64,000 nucleotides of DNA from Raphanus sativus (taxonomy: Eukaryota > Streptophyta > Magnoliopsida > Brassicales > Brassicaceae), in contig NC_079512.1 of assembly GCF_000801105.2 (NCBI RefSeq), positions 30,459,848 to 30,523,847 of the forward strand, read 5' to 3'. The first letter of the stretch is position 1; the number at the start of each line of letters is the position of its first letter. Of the stretch, positions 23,717 through 38,599 are shown piece after piece. The notes under the pieces are model-generated. The model did no database searches. It was given only the letters and a program-made list of their open reading frames with translations, and was not told the DNA's origin. Both the position numbers and the translations under genes were made by a program.

Positions 23717-23990
23717 TTTTTTTTAACAGGGATGTTCCGCAACCCGTAGACCTGTAGACACTTCCGTAGCTTTCCGCAACTCATAGGTCCGTAGTCACTT
23801 CCGTAGCTTTCCGCAATCCTTAGGTCCGTAGTCACCCCTGGCTCGAAACCAGCCGTTACTAATACCCATTATCCAAGGACCCAGCACCAACGCCGCGTTT
23901 AAATTTAAACTTAGGAAAGGCGTAAAGCATTTCGTGGCCACAACGGGTATTCGAACCTGGGTACTCAGGACCACTAACCCACCAACATAT
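23717..23990 (-). mobile_element. tRNA-derived SINE with internal tandem repeat, minus strand
   Basis: On the minus strand an A-box-like TGGGTTAGTGG (23981-23971) and a B-box GGTTCGAATAC (23957-23947) are spaced as in tRNA-related SINEs. The 3' end is an A-run (plus-strand T8 at 23717-23724). Inside, a ~38-bp unit with CTTCCGTAGCTTTCCGCAA (plus strand) is repeated at 23760-23850. The target duplication is unclear because of the neighbouring AT repeat. Confidence 0.8.
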
Positions 23991-24700
23991 TATGTCTCTC
24001 CTTTACTCAAGTAGTTATCCTCCTCTATGTGAAAACGAAGCAATTTACTTAGGAATTACATGGACTCCAAATCTAGTAGTGTATAGTTACCAAAATATAT
24101 AGCTTGCACGAATCATTTGACTTTGGTTATAACTTATGCGTACCATTCATAAAACTTTTCCAATAATACGGACAACGTTATAAACATCAATCATCTCTCC
24201 TTAGAGCTGTTGGAGGTAAACATGCAATATGAATATTATATTTATTAGAAAGTTCATAAACCGATAACATTGAACAGAACATTGTAAAACAAAGAAGGAA
24301 AAAAAAAAGATAAGAACCAAAACATACGTAAATGTTACATTAGACTAATAGGCAAAGTTATAAAATAAAGAATTTTATTGCTTAACCGGGACGTCTCAAT
24401 TTCCAACCCCGGTTCAAGTTATTGGTCTGCCTACTGTTTACGTAATCTATCGTATAATCGTTACTTCATTGTCCAAGCAACACTTGGTTATTTATTTCCA
24501 AAGTTTTAATGATTTAAGGGAGTTACGACCACACCTCTATAAATGTTGGGGCTAAATCGTAAACCACGAAAATATAAGGTCATAAGTAGATTCTGAAGGT
24601 GCAGAATTAGCTTCTTTTTTTTTTTTTTTGCCTTGCTGTTTTCAAGATATTTACAAACAAACAAAAAAATCCAACAAATCTTCAAAATCAAAATTCGAAT
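23991..24700. other. Intergenic upstream of the VTT-domain gene
   Basis: No gene recognised. The last part (24700-24886) is pyrimidine-rich (CTTCTTCCTTCTCC) and then GA-rich, as in many plant 5' leaders, and probably is the 5' UTR of the next gene. Confidence 0.45.
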
Positions 24701-24886
24701 ATTCGTTTTATTTATTTTTTCTTCTTCCTTCTCCTTCTCCAATCTTTCCTCCGTCATTCAGATTTGGAGAAGACAGAGACAGAGAGGAGAAAGGAATCGT
24801 GTAAGCAAGCACAAAACTTTCCTTTCTTCTATCTCTATCTCTCTCCTTTCGACCAGATTGTACACAGAAGAGAGAGAGAAAGAGAG

Positions 24887-25913
24887 ATGGAGAGAGAAGG
24901 AGAAACAACAATCGCCGGCGTTGCTCCGGCGACTCCGAGAAGATATTCTGTGAGCTTTTGGGAGGTCACGACAGCTTCCGGCGTCGTTTTGGGCTTTCTC
25001 GTTGGCCTTCTCTGCGTTTATCTCACAATGCCTCAATCTGATTACAGCTTCCTCAAGCTCCCTCGTAATCTCCAAGACCTCCAGATCCTCAGGTCAATTT
25101 CGAATCTTTTTTTCTGGGTTTTTATAAAGTTTCAACCTTTTACGAATTAGGATTCTGGAATCTAATACGATTTGATGAATATGAAAGTTTTTATTTTTTA
25201 ACATGTTGATCGATTCCATTACCGAACCTGAGATGTGTTTTGTTTTTTTTCTTGCAGAGACAATCTGGAGATTTACACAAGTGATTACACAGTTCAAGTT
25301 CTTGTCGGATATTGTCTGGTGTATGTTTTTATGCAGACATTCATGATTCCCGGGACTGTGTTCATGTCATTGCTTGCCGGTGCTCTCTTTGGAGTTATCA
25401 AAGGAATGGCTCTCGTTGTCTCCACCGCGACAGCCGGTGCTTCCTCTTGCTTCTTCCTCTCTAAGCTCATCGGCAGACCTTTGATCTTCTCCCTTTGGCC
25501 CGACAAGCTCATCTTCTTCCAAGATCAGGTCGCCAGGAGGAAAGATGGGTTGCTGAACTATATGCTCTTCTTGAGACTAACACCGACGTTGCCTAACACG
25601 TTCATTAATGTTGCTTCTCCTATTGTTGATGTTCCTTACCATATCTTCTTCCTCGCTACATTCATCGGTCTGATTCCTGCTGCTTATGTCACTGTCCGGG
25701 TATGAGAATTTTTCAGACATCTTCCTTGTTTTGATCTTAAGGTTTTAATGAGTATGAATGTAATGTTTTTTTGGTTTTGTGGTACAGGCTGGGATCGCTC
25801 TTGGAGAGCTGAAATCGTTGGGAGATCTCTATGACTTCAGCTCTATGGCGACTCTGTTTCTCATTGGTGTGCTCTCTGTGACTCCAACTCTAATTAGCAA
25901 GAAAAAGGTGTAA
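24887..25913 (+). CDS. VTT/DedA-domain (SNARE-associated Golgi, TMEM41B-like) membrane protein
   Basis: Three exons, 24887-25092, 25258-25699 and 25788-25913, all GT-AG; 257 residues. After a short N-terminus comes a membrane segment (VVLGFLVGLLCVYL, about residues 34-47). The VTT domain follows: PGTVFMSLLAGALFG (100-114), then the LFLRLTPTLPN signature (172-182) with FINVASPIV, and IGLIPAAYVTVRAG. The last hydrophobic stretch is ATLFLIGVLSVTPTLI. TMEM41B/VMP1 proteins are ER lipid scramblases needed for autophagy; that role is known for animals and only inferred here. It corresponds to At4g17790 by order. Directly after the TAA the frame stays open for 39 codons with an acidic run (see findings). 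Confidence 0.92.
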
Positions 25914-28900
25914 GAAGAAGAAGTTCAATGGAAACCTAAGACAAAGCCTTCTCATGGATACAGTGATGATGACGATGAAGATGATGATGAGAACATTGCA
26001 AAAGCCTCATTTGTGTATATATTTTAGAATGTTTAGTACCAATTTCAAATCCCACATGTTCTCTACATGCTTTTAAACTTAAAAAATGTACTGGAATACA
26101 TCTCAAACGGGTTGCACTTTCATGGGCCTTTGAACAACGTGTTTATAGGCCTAGTTTATAATCTAAGTTATCCATAAAAAAAAGTGGTCTGAGCTTGGGT
26201 CTAATGACCTATCTAAATCATACTTTCAGTGAATGATACTTACCGCAAGCTTGATAAGAGATATCGATCCAGTTATTGTAAGCCGGGTTGGTCGTAAGCT
26301 GATGAAGAATACTCTATTGTTGATCACGATGTAAATTTAATAATTTATACTCAGCAACTTCAGGGTTCTATTGATTCTACCACTGGCCTAGATCCAAAGT
26401 CTTTTGACTTATCAGAGGAAGAATAAATCATAGGTTCATTCAGGTGGTTGCAGAGAGCAAGTGGAGCAAACCAAAATTAGATAGAAGCCTAACCTACGTA
26501 TTTTGGGGGTCCTATTGTGATTCATACAGTCAATGAAATAAATTATCTGATTTGGAGAAATTTGGCTCCTTTGACACTTACCAGTTCAGAGGTTGTAAAG
26601 GTTGACCAAATTTTTTGACCAATTTTCTTTTAAAAGTGAGATTGACCAAAAGAAAAAAGAGATAAAGATTTGCTGTAAATGTCTAGACGGCAGTTGAAAA
26701 AATCTTGATCACTATTGAAGAGATCTTTCAGGCTAGAAAGAGGCCCTCCTTTCATGCTGACAAAAGTAATTTGCCACCGGCAGAAGGCCATCACACGAAC
26801 AGAAAGCTTAAATCGCTAATAGTGTGGAATTTGCTAGTGTTAGCATGTCTTAATTCAAAATATGGATTTGGTGCAATCCTAAATTAATGTTGGATATCAT
26901 GGACAATGCTGACGATTCAATCTCACTGTTATGAAATTAGGGATTATAAACTACTTATAAAGAGAAAAATCTTAAAATAAAAAAATGAATACAAATAAAC
27001 TAAGAGCTAAGTTTCAACGCTTCTCGGTGACAGCAACTAAGTTTTAGTTTTACCAATACATTGGTCGTTGAATGCTTCAAATAAATTTTGTGTGAAGTTC
27101 TCTTGAAAAATTATGTTCAGAAAAAAAAAACAATTGTTTGAATTCTCTCGATTGACTTTATAAACCTATAGCGTAATCGTCGGGAATGCTCTAAATCAAG
27201 ATACAGAAGGTTTACCATGTTTTCGAGTTTGCCATCAATTTTTTACTAATCATAAATGGTAAAAAAAAAATCAAATGAGAAAAATATTATTGTGCATAAG
27301 GATCAAACCCAAAAGGGTTGAGGTAAGTACTCTTCCCATTTTTGAAAGCCTTTCTACAAAAAAAAAAAGTACTCTTCCCATTCATACTCCAACCCAGATA
27401 TTCACTATACAATCTAAGGAACAGAACTCCAACGCCTCTTTGTACGTATAAGACTATCCACACACTTCTAGATTAATTATCCTAATCTCTGAATAAAAGA
27501 TGCTTAATTTGGGCATTGGAGAGTTCTAAAAAGAAACTCTTATTTCTTTCTTCCAAAGGATTTTGAGGTTGTTCTAACAGAATCTGCATCTTAGTCTCTC
27601 AAAAAAGGCTCATACATCTTAGGATTTTGAGGTTGTTCTAACAGAATAATGCTATTTCATTAATCATATGCTCTAGTTAAACACATTAGTTGATGCGGAA
27701 GTTACCCATACAGGACATCTCCAGTTTTATTCTGAACAATTTCTATTCTAATATACTGTATACATATACCACCCATGTCAAAATTGAAAAGCAGCCAAAA
27801 TTTGATTTTATATATGTATCCCAATTCAAAACTTTATCATACATAAAATTACATGTAGTTCAATCAACTGTCTCGAAGAATGTTTGCTTCTATTACATAT
27901 ATATTGAATGCTTATCTAATATCTGGTATAATTGATGTTCTTTTTTCTTTTTGATAAAAACTTTCAGAGTTGTTTAGTGTATAATAGCCGCCCACATCAT
28001 AAATAAAAAAACTTTTAAAATATCTAACATTTATTATATTTGCTAAAAATATATACATATGCAGCTATAATCATAAAGAAAATAAATGTTGACTAAGATA
28101 AATAAGAAATTGAAACATATATATTCTCCCGATGAATAATATAACTAGATGTCATCAAAAAGGAGCTATATATATATAGATCGATGAGGAAAATAATAAA
28201 CATGGGGTTTATTTAAAATAACTAAGTAAATATGTTACTTTTAATATTGTATTTCTCAAAATCAAGTATAACAGGAGGAATATAAAAATAAGAAGATAGA
28301 CCAAGGAACTTTCTCAGAGAATATAATTTACAGTAAAAGCTCAACTAATTAATCAAAAGAAAATTCTCTTACAGATAAGCATGCACCACAGCACATTGTT
28401 TAATAACTTAATAAGTCTGCTTCCAATACGAGATTCCCATAAAATTATTAACAATTTAGTTAAACTATTATAAGCATATGAATCTTATATAAAGATTAAC
28501 TAAACGAGAAGAAAACAATCATCAGCCGTACAAAATCAAACTTATATTCATCCACACTTATGGGAAACACGAATTAATATATTAAGAGATTATGAAATTA
28601 TGTAATGAATTAATAAAAACATATAATAGAAATTTTTCATTGCGCATCCGTAAAGTAATATATACAAACAAATCCACATCCCAAAATCGAAAAATATATT
28701 TCGCTAGAGTATGTTTACTCAAAAGAATTACACCCAAAGATATATAAACATAGATATATTTTAAAGACGCAAAGCAAGTATTAGCTCTACAAGTATAATA
28801 AAACCTACAACATATAACATGACTCCAATAGAATTGGAGAAATATTAATAATTAATAAAAAACGAACAGGTTTCATTGTTTATTCCTCTAGATCAAAACA

Positions 28901-29675
28901 AAACAGATTTGGTAATAATCATGTAGATATGCTAGGGCTTCAAGAAATTGAAAAGCGATGTTTAACTGATTTTGTCAAAAAAAAAAGATGTTTAACTGAC
29001 ACTAGGTCATAGACAAACATAAGATTTATAAATGTTCATAACCATGCCACACATACACAATCACATGTATATAGAGTTGAATAGATCATATATAGCAGCA
29101 ACTAAGAAGCATATCCATATGAGCATGCAATTTTTTTGGTTTGGTAGTGTCACATTGTTCTATCTGAGAAAATATTAATTTCATATATTCTATCACCAAA
29201 TCCACCTAAAATATATATGGGTTGCTCTTAATCATTGTAATGGCCAAAACACAGAAGGACCAGGATTTAAAATACACCTCAACAAACCTATATAGAAATG
29301 TAGAAATTTGATTCATAACCGATAACCTTAATCAAACTCTAATAGACTATATGGTCAATATTTTTTTGTGATATACGAATTGTAGTTAGATATGAAGAAA
29401 GATACGAGGATATTTTTTTCATCGCAGACAAGCACAAATAGAGTTTCACAGAAGGAAGCAAAGGATTAAAACATAAAATTCTACAAACGCAAAAAGAAAA
29501 GAAAGGAAAAATCTAAACATAACATGATGAACGAGATAATGTCGGGAATAACGATTATAATGTGAAATTCATTAGTCCATTAGAACTTCTCTAACCTTTC
29601 TTCACTCTCGCAAATTCCTCTCCGGAAAAGCTCCTCCGTCGGTATATATATAGTGGTTATCAATACATATATACA
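25914..29675. other. Long intergenic region between VTT gene and AHL23
   Basis: The 3' UTR of the VTT gene lies first. The rest is AT-rich with short random ORFs and no recognised gene. The direct repeat TTAGGATTTTGAGGTTGTTC-like occurs near 27558 and 27619. The last part contains the AHL23 3' UTR. Confidence 0.5.
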
Positions 29676-30554
29676 TCAGAAGGGACCTCTTCCACCTGAA
29701 TTCCCCGGCCAACCTTCCACCGGAAGTTGCACATTCGGTTGCATATTCATGGGTAAATTAAAGAACGGAAGTCCTCCTCCTCCTCCTCCGGCGGAAACCT
29801 CCGGAAACAAGTTGCCTCCGCCGTTAGATCCTCCCCCTCCTCCTAGATGTTGCTGCTCATCTTCTTCTAGTGGAAGTCTCTCATAAGCCACATTAGTAAA
29901 CGAAGAAGCGATTACAATCACCGGTCCAGCTGCCGTAAGCTCACCGACAACGCTGCCTCCAACGACTTGTCCTTGTCCTCCGGCCAAAAATATTGTCAAA
30001 CTCGTTGCTCCAGGAGGAGCCGGAGGAGGAAGAAACGATCCGGAGAGAGAAAGAATCTCGAACGTTCCTTGTAGCGTCACGACCGCTCCAGACGCAGATG
30101 GCTGACGTATGGTGACGTTGGTCACCGTTCCACTACCGCTCAGAACGCAGATCCCTCGCTGCCTTCGACGAGCGTAAGTCGCAACGCAGTCAAAAACGTC
30201 GCAGCCGTTTGTTACTTCAAGAATATGAGCTCTCAGAGTGTTTGCGCTCTCGCGCGTGATTATCACCGGAGGTTTCGGTTTGTTTTTGGATCCAGGTGGT
30301 CTTCCACGTGGACGACGGCCAACGACGTTGCCTCCTCCGCCACCGTCACCTCCAGAGCTTCCTGATCCTCCACCAGAGGCTAAGTCAAGACCCTGATGGT
30401 TGTTGTCGTCGTCGTCGACGGTAAAGTGACCAAGTCCGGCTCCTGGTGTGACGTCATCTGATGCTGAGCTGTGGTGGAGATGGAGATCGGGACGATGGAG
30501 CTGGTGATTAACGTAGCCAAAAGCTGTGCCTAGATCAAGACCAGCCATGCCCAC
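29676..30554 (-). CDS. AHL23: AT-hook motif nuclear-localised protein, AHL23
   Basis: Single exon, 292 residues. A His/Gly/Asp-rich N-terminus (MAGLDLGT from the third codon, the likely start in Arabidopsis) leads to one type-I AT-hook, [17 protein letters not shown] (about 80-96), which binds the minor groove of AT-rich DNA. The PPC/DUF296 domain follows (about 100-226), which mediates trimer and partner binding. Its core motif reads GTFEIL (163-168) where most AHLs have GRFEIL. The tail is Gly-rich with PFFNLPMN and ends RGPF. Intronless clade-A AHLs are chromatin-associated repressors of growth. The assignment to AHL23 rests on the MAGLDLGT start, the GTFEIL core and the position next to the VTT gene. 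Confidence 0.92.
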   Translation of the reverse strand: MGMAGLDLGTAFGYVNHQLHRPDLHLHHSSASDDVTPGAGLGHFTVDDDDNNHQGLDLASGGGSGSSGGDGGGGGNVVGRRPRGRPPGSKNKPKPPVIITRESANTLRAHILEVTNGCDVFDCVATYARRRQRGICVLSGSGTVTNVTIRQPSASGAVVTLQGTFEILSLSGSFLPPPAPPGATSLTIFLAGGQGQVVGGSVVGELTAAGPVIVIASSFTNVAYERLPLEEDEQQHLGGGGGSNGGGNLFPEVSAGGGGGGLPFFNLPMNMQPNVQLPVEGWPGNSGGRGPF

Positions 30555-30816
30555 ATCAAAAGCAAAGTAGAGATTTTAATTTGTAAAAAAATTATATAAA
30601 AACCACACACACACAACAACAAGATTAAAATAAAGCTTCTCTTCTTTGTAGATTTTCTATAATTTTTCTTTTAGAACAAGAAAAAAAACTAGAAAAATAA
30701 TGATAGAGGACTGAGAAGAAGTTTGGAAGAGGAATATGGGAAGAGAAATGATAAAAAGTAGAAGGAGAAGGTGAGACTTAAAATAAAGCATTAAACAAGA
30801 AGAAAATTATAATTGC

Positions 30817-30826
30817 GTATATATAG
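30817..30826 (-). promoter_or_regulatory. Possible TATA box of AHL23
   Basis: CTATATATAC on the minus strand about 265 bp upstream of the AHL23 start, in front of a leader rich in A and CT. Position only. Confidence 0.35.
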
Positions 30827-30829
30827 ATT

Positions 30830-32760
30830 AGATATATGTATGTAAATGCAGTCACTTGTCTAACCTAAACTCTTACAGGTATATATTAATTAAATATTTT
30901 GTTTTGGTATCGACTTCAATTCAAATTTTCAATTTATTAATTAAATATTTGTCCTTTTGTGTGTTTTGGACTCAACAGCTAATTCCACTATTTTTTTCTC
31001 AAGGGCGTGAACTATAAGCGAATACCATTAGCAAAAATATAGTACGGGGTTTCTGTTTGCATTGGTGTTTTTTGTTATGCTCACAAATTTATATACCCTA
31101 TTTGTATTAAATAACTATAACAGTTTAGTATTTTAGGGAACACTGTTTTAAGATTTTATATTTTTTTATATCCATTTACTATTCATAATACTTTTATAAG
31201 AAATAAACCATTTACTTTTATTTATAAGTAAAATTTTAAATTTTCAGATATAGCAAAGAAAAAGTTAATTGCCCAAATTGGTATTGGTGCGAGACTGCGA
31301 GTATATGAACACAAGGCTTTAAAATTAGCAAAAATTGTACTATCGAAGTTTTTTTTTTATCAAGTACTATTATTGAAGTTTAAAGGAGGTAGTTTGCACG
31401 CGAAGATCAGGCGTGTGAGAAGTTCTGAAGGAGATGTATGTGAGGGAGTGAGTGGATGTGATATAATTGGTGTATAATAAATTACTAAAGTTTTGAGAAA
31501 ATGAAAGTTATAATTAAAACGGATGAAGCCATCATGATAATATGTGGCTGGGGTTATCTTGTGGGTTTCATTAAGATGTTTCCTTTTTTCTGTTCTTCAA
31601 AACATTCTCCACCATCATTGCTTAGCCTCTGTTATTATTGATAATTTATTTAAAAATTAAAATGTTATGAATGTGCCTCATATATAGCGATCATATTAGT
31701 TTCTTAAATTCAGATGTAAGCCATAATCAAGATAGTAATTTAGAAAGAAGACAAAACTTAGGCCAACATATATGTAATCACTTGTACATAAATTATTAAT
31801 ATTGGAAATCGAATAATTGTTACTTAACCATGGTTAGCTAAAAGTTGACCAACATTAATCAATGTTAAAACTTCATAGAGAGAGAATATTAAGTGGGGCG
31901 AAGCGAGAAGCGGCCCGTGGGGTCCACGATTGTCTGAACCATTTGGATGGGTTTCTCTTCGGTCTCACGAAGAGCTGGAGATTTTACTTAGCTTTGACCG
32001 TGTTTGGCTGTAAATGAGTTGGGATCTAATCATTTTAAACCAATAATTGCGTGACTTAATGTTGTTGCATTCAATTCACTATTTAAATTTGCGTTTCTTA
32101 AAATTTTATATGATTGTAGTTTCTCATTTTTAACAAATACTGTATGTAATTTGTTTAAAAGTAATTTTTATATTTTACAAAATTAGCTTTACATTTTCAG
32201 TGTACTATCACCTCGAATTATTAATTTAATTACCCCTTACGCAAACCTATAAGATTTTGAATTGATAAGTTGTTTAATTAGTAAATAGTATATTGAACAA
32301 ATGGTATATATTTGATTAGTGAATACCTGATAGATCTAAACAAAGTAGTGCTGATAGATCTAAACGCTATATTTGTGTGTAGTGCTGATAGATTTTCTTC
32401 AAAGTAGATTATTATGTGTTTGTTCACTATAAATGTGTGTATCAAAAGAAATATCAATAAGGATAAACTCAGTTAGTAAAGTTGTTTACATCAGAAATCA
32501 CTTAACTTGGGTCAGCTGATTCATTTTGTCTAGAATTACTAGGAAAAGCTCATAATGACTTAACTTCAATATAAACGAAACCAACCTTAATTTCATACAA
32601 TAAAATATCATAACTGCGGGCTTACAAGTGTTAAAATTGTTAATTTTCAGAAAAAAAGATTTCTAATTATTGTTGTCTAATTCGGTCTTTTTTTTGCTAA
32701 AATGTAAATATCATATAATGAAGAAAGATTTTATAAGAAAAATCTAATATTTAAACTACC
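30830..32760. other. AHL23 upstream/intergenic region
   Basis: AT-rich, no gene recognised. Near 32325-32400 the motif GCTGATAGAT(C/T)T is repeated. Confidence 0.45.
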
Positions 32761-32764
32761 TTGG

Positions 32765-33252
32765 AAAAAAAAAGAGTAAAAAACAAAATGGATTATAGAG
32801 GTTACTTCCCAATAAGGAACCTTATGACAGCCACATCAACATAAGGGATTGAAAATTTTTTCTAGATCTTCTAGCTGAAATAATGTTCCTTAGCTCCTTA
32901 TCAATGGCATGAAAGACTGATCCTGGTGAGATCGTAATCTGATTATTCATTAGATTGTTTCTGTGTTTCCAGAGATTAAAGATAGTAGCTTGCAAGGCCA
33001 GCTTCCTGAATAGAGTCAGCCTCTTAGACTGTGAAGATCGAATCCATGACAGTAACTCTGACCAGTTGGTGAGTAATGTTGCGACTGGCATCTTCTAAGC
33101 ACCTCCTTCCAGACTTCCTGGCTATACTCATAAGTCAGCATAAAATGGTCCCTGATCTCATCAAACCTGGAACAGAGAGCGCAAGTAGGGGAGATGAGCA
33201 TTCCCCAGCCAGCGAGCCTTGCCCGTGTCGGTAGCCTGTCGTAGTTAGCCAC
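32765..33252 (-). mobile_element. 5'-truncated LINE: zinc-binding tail of the reverse transcriptase
   Basis: The minus strand reads VANYDRLPTRARLAGWGM, then CALCSRFDEIRDHFMLTYEYS and VW: the zf-RVT region of plant LINE ORF2. A frameshift at about 33090 leads to LALQATIFNLWKHRNNLMNN and a stop at about 32822. A 3' UTR and an A-run (plus-strand poly-T is absent; the minus strand shows a T-run, so the tail is imprecise) end the element near 32765. Confidence 0.78.
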
Positions 33253-34299
33253 CTACATGTTGAACTAACGTGCTCAGCTTACTTGAACTATTGTTCCTTA
33301 CTATAACTACCGTTTTGTCATCCAAAGCACAAGACCAATTTTCTTATATTATGTAAAGGGATATGCTAGACATAATCACATGATCGTGTGTTTAGAACCG
33401 TTAGATTGAACCCAAACAATAAATTAGTAGTAGCTGGTTGAGAGAGATATCAACATCTAGATCGCTTAATAAATTTTGAAATAAATTTCTTTTCACTCTA
33501 AACATATGTTTTGTATAGTATGAATTTGTCGAATAATTCTATGGCAAAATGATTACAAGCAAATCAAATAGCTGTGTCTTTATAATTTGTTTGGTTGGCT
33601 TCAATATTTTAGGGTTAATTGCACACTCCACGTGCAAAAGTGTTGTAGATCTTTTAACCCTTTAGAATATGTCTTCCACGTTATGACTTAGAATAATGTA
33701 CAATCAAAAGAGCTTGCTTTTTCAGTGAAAATCGTTAGTTTTAGTAAACAGGGTATTTTAGAAGATGTGTGAGTCGCTTCTATTTGTGTAAAATATAGTA
33801 TCTAAGAAATTGTTTAAAACTTGATAAGTTGATATATTTGTAACCACTGAAATTGAAAAGCAAAACCTATTGGTAATGACGACTTTTGTCACGAATGTAG
33901 TGGTGTCTGACGAAGCCATATATATACACTGTTCATAAGATTATTTATGTATTTTATCTTTATGTGTTGTTTTTCATATATTATATTTTAAGGATGTTTG
34001 TGGCTTATGGTTCCTTGTCCAATAGCATTTTTGTAGGCACATATAACTTTTCTCTTACATATATTATTGTAGAAAGTGGGTCTTTAAGTTGTTAAATTAA
34101 ATTAGCCATACTGCCGTCCTTAAGATATGTTTAACAAGGTAGGTAATCATATTTTATATACGTATAATATATCAAACATAAAACATACTTGTGTTACTCG
34201 GTAGATAAATTGTTAAGTAATTTTTATAATATTTATTGACCATGTAACATTGGAGTTGTTAAATATTAATCGAATCAACACCGATCGGTTCATTTTATA
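33253..34299. other. Intergenic, nothing recognised
   Basis: AT-rich sequence without a supported gene. Confidence 0.45.
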
Positions 34300-35248
34300 T
34301 CTAATCTATTAAAAGGGGAGTACAAAATTTGATTAACCCTTAGTTTTCCACTATATTTACATTGTCATGCCACTGAGATATTAAGTGAAGCTATATTTAA
34401 GTATGATTGTCTTTTCCTAATTTAAATAATAGATTTAAGCATTTAATGTATTTTCATAATTTAAATAATATATTTCCTTAATAAAATCTTAACTAAAATG
34501 GATTTACTAATATATTTCATATTAACATATTAAATATATTTTATATTTGTTAGTAATAAATAAATAAATTACACATCATAATCAATTTATATTACATATA
34601 AATAAAATATAAAATAGTTTATTCATATATATTAGCATAATGCTTTCATAATATAAGATCAATTAGTTAAAAATATAAGATTTGTTTATACGATACACTG
34701 TGATATAATAGACGATAAAATTACAAAATATTATTATTTTAAAGTAATAAATAAAATTATTATATTTTAAAATTTTATATTAAAAATTATGTAATACATT
34801 TTGATTTACAAATATATATATAGTATACCATTAGTACAGATGAAAAAAATTAAAGTGAAAACAAAATATTTATACGGTCACGGATCAAACTCTAGAAATA
34901 AACAAAACCAGCGCAAGATTATTTTTCTTTAACAAATATATTTTAATAGAAATTATAGTTCCAAATATGTTTATATATTTTATGTATTTATAAATTTATT
35001 TTCTTTGTTTTTGAGGGATGTTAAGATTTTTGAATAGGAAAAATGATGATCCATCTCTATATTATTTTAATTAAGAAATCTAAAATTTATATCAGAATAT
35101 TTTATTAAAATTAAATTTTTATATAACTGCAAAATTAGTTTTCAATCTAAATTTGTATTTAAATATTGATAATTATATATCATTTAATATTAAAAAAAAC
35201 TAAAAATATAAAATAAATACCCGCCCGGTCGGGCGGGTCAAGATCTAG
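34300..35248 (+). mobile_element. Non-autonomous Helitron, 949 bp
   Basis: Begins TCTAATCTATTAAAAGG after a host A and ends AAGATCTAG before a host T (35249). A perfect hairpin CCCGCCC-GGTC-GGGCGGG (35220-35237) lies 11 bp before the end. TC start, CTAG end and 3' hairpin are Helitron hallmarks. The body is related to the element at 6507-7424. No ORF. Confidence 0.9.
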
Positions 35249-35276
35249 TTTTAAGATTATATCATGAAATATAATA

Positions 35277-35523
35277 CTCCCTCCGTTCCTAAATATAAGA
35301 TGTTTTAGATAAAACACGGTTATTAAGAAAATCACTTTTTATCTAAGAACTTTTATTAAAGTTATAAATTAAAAACTATCTGACCAACTACAAAATAGAA
35401 CTATTAAATTTGATAGGTTACACAGTTTTTGATAAAGTTAAAGTTACCTAGAAATATGAGAACATCTTACATATTGAAACAAAAAAATTATTCTAAACAT
35501 CTTATATTTAGGAACAGAGGGAG
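35277..35523. mobile_element. Stowaway-like (Tc1/mariner) MITE, 247 bp
   Basis: Terminal inverted repeats CTCCCTCCGTTCCTAAATAT and its mirror, flanked by TA on both sides (35275-35276, 35524-35525). Classic Stowaway ends. Confidence 0.93.
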
Positions 35524-35525
35524 TA

Positions 35526-37261
<1,736 letters not shown>

Positions 37262-38045
37262 GGCTGTCACTTCTCTCTCATGAAAACATTGGGAATTGCT
37301 CTTTGTTTCTTTTCTCTCTCTAGAGCCCTTAAATCTCGGGGAGTTTATGTAAGAACATCTATCTACTAGGCTCCTGCATTTTCACCTGCCCTAATTCACC
37401 GCTTTTCTGTTGATCTTCAAAATATTTAAGATACAGAATCAAATGCTTATTATAAGTATACACTTATGTAATTATTAATTTTACCAAAAAGAAGTCACGA
37501 GATAGTGTTTATTTGTTTAAAGAAAAAAGAACTAAACTATCATTATTGGTCGGTCTGAAATTGAATTTTGACCCAAGTGGTTTACATTGTAAATTGTAAC
37601 AGATAATCGGTTCATCTCCTGGCATTACTTGGAAGATATTCTAAACTTGGATCAGACAGTGTGATATCCAATCCACTCTGTAATATTAAGTGTGTTCCTC
37701 ATAGAGCCGATTAGATCAGCCGATAGGTTTTATCAAGAAAAAAATATAGGGAAGTGTTATTTTTGATACAGAATTATTTTTGATTCACTTAACCATTAGT
37801 TCTTTGGTTATTCCATACAGTATATATTTACTTAAGGTAAGTTAGTTAGTTCATCAATTAGCAAAAAAAAAGTTAGTTAGTTCACAAATATAAATTGCAT
37901 CCCCGATCCGAGAAGTTTTGTCCTAGTAAACTAGATAAAATTCCACGAAAATCTATTGGGTTCGTTGAAAAGAACAAAATTGGTATTACATCTATCCATG
38001 ACAAAATTATTCCAATATATACAACGGACATGATGTATCTATATA

Positions 38046-38596
38046 CAGTAGAACCTCTATAAATTAATAATGTTGGGACTTTAAAATTTTATTAATTTAT
38101 AGAGATATTAATTTACGAAAGTTTCATTTTTTAGATTTTTTCTACTGTTGGTTATAAAATAAGAAAATATTGATTTTACCATATATACATTATTAATTTC
38201 TTTTAAAATAATGACTTTCATATTTTTTTATTATCTTATTTGGTATATATTTTTATGTTTCCTAGAATTTTTATGTGATTTTCGATATAATTTTACTAAA
38301 TATTATCAAAATATATTGAAATATTAAGAAAAGTTGATGTATTTTCATTGTAAATATAAAACCAACAATATAATGTTTATTTGTACTTATATATATATAT
38401 ATATATATATTAATAAATTATTAATTTATGATTTTAATGGGACTATATATTTACATGGAAGTTTTAAAAATATTATTATCTTATTATTTTATCGATTTGT
38501 ATCATATTTTATACTGGCCCAAGTTGGGACCGACGAAATTTATTAATTTATAAAGATTATTAATTTATAGAGTATTAATTTATAGAGGTTTTAGTG
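38046..38596. mobile_element. Terminal-inverted-repeat element, 551 bp, family unclear
   Basis: The ends read CAGTAGAACCTCTATAAATT and, inverted, CACTAAAACCTCTATAAATT. Both arms continue with repeated TATAGA/TTAATTTAT motifs. No clear target duplication and no transposase. Confidence 0.75.
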
Positions 38597-38599
38597 TAT

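Noticed and set aside
24506..25512. Minus-strand and alternate-frame ORFs over the VTT gene
   Set aside because: Shadows of the exons and of the GA/CT-rich leader.
29653..29886. Plus-strand Pro-rich ORF
   Set aside because: Antisense of the Gly-rich end of AHL23.
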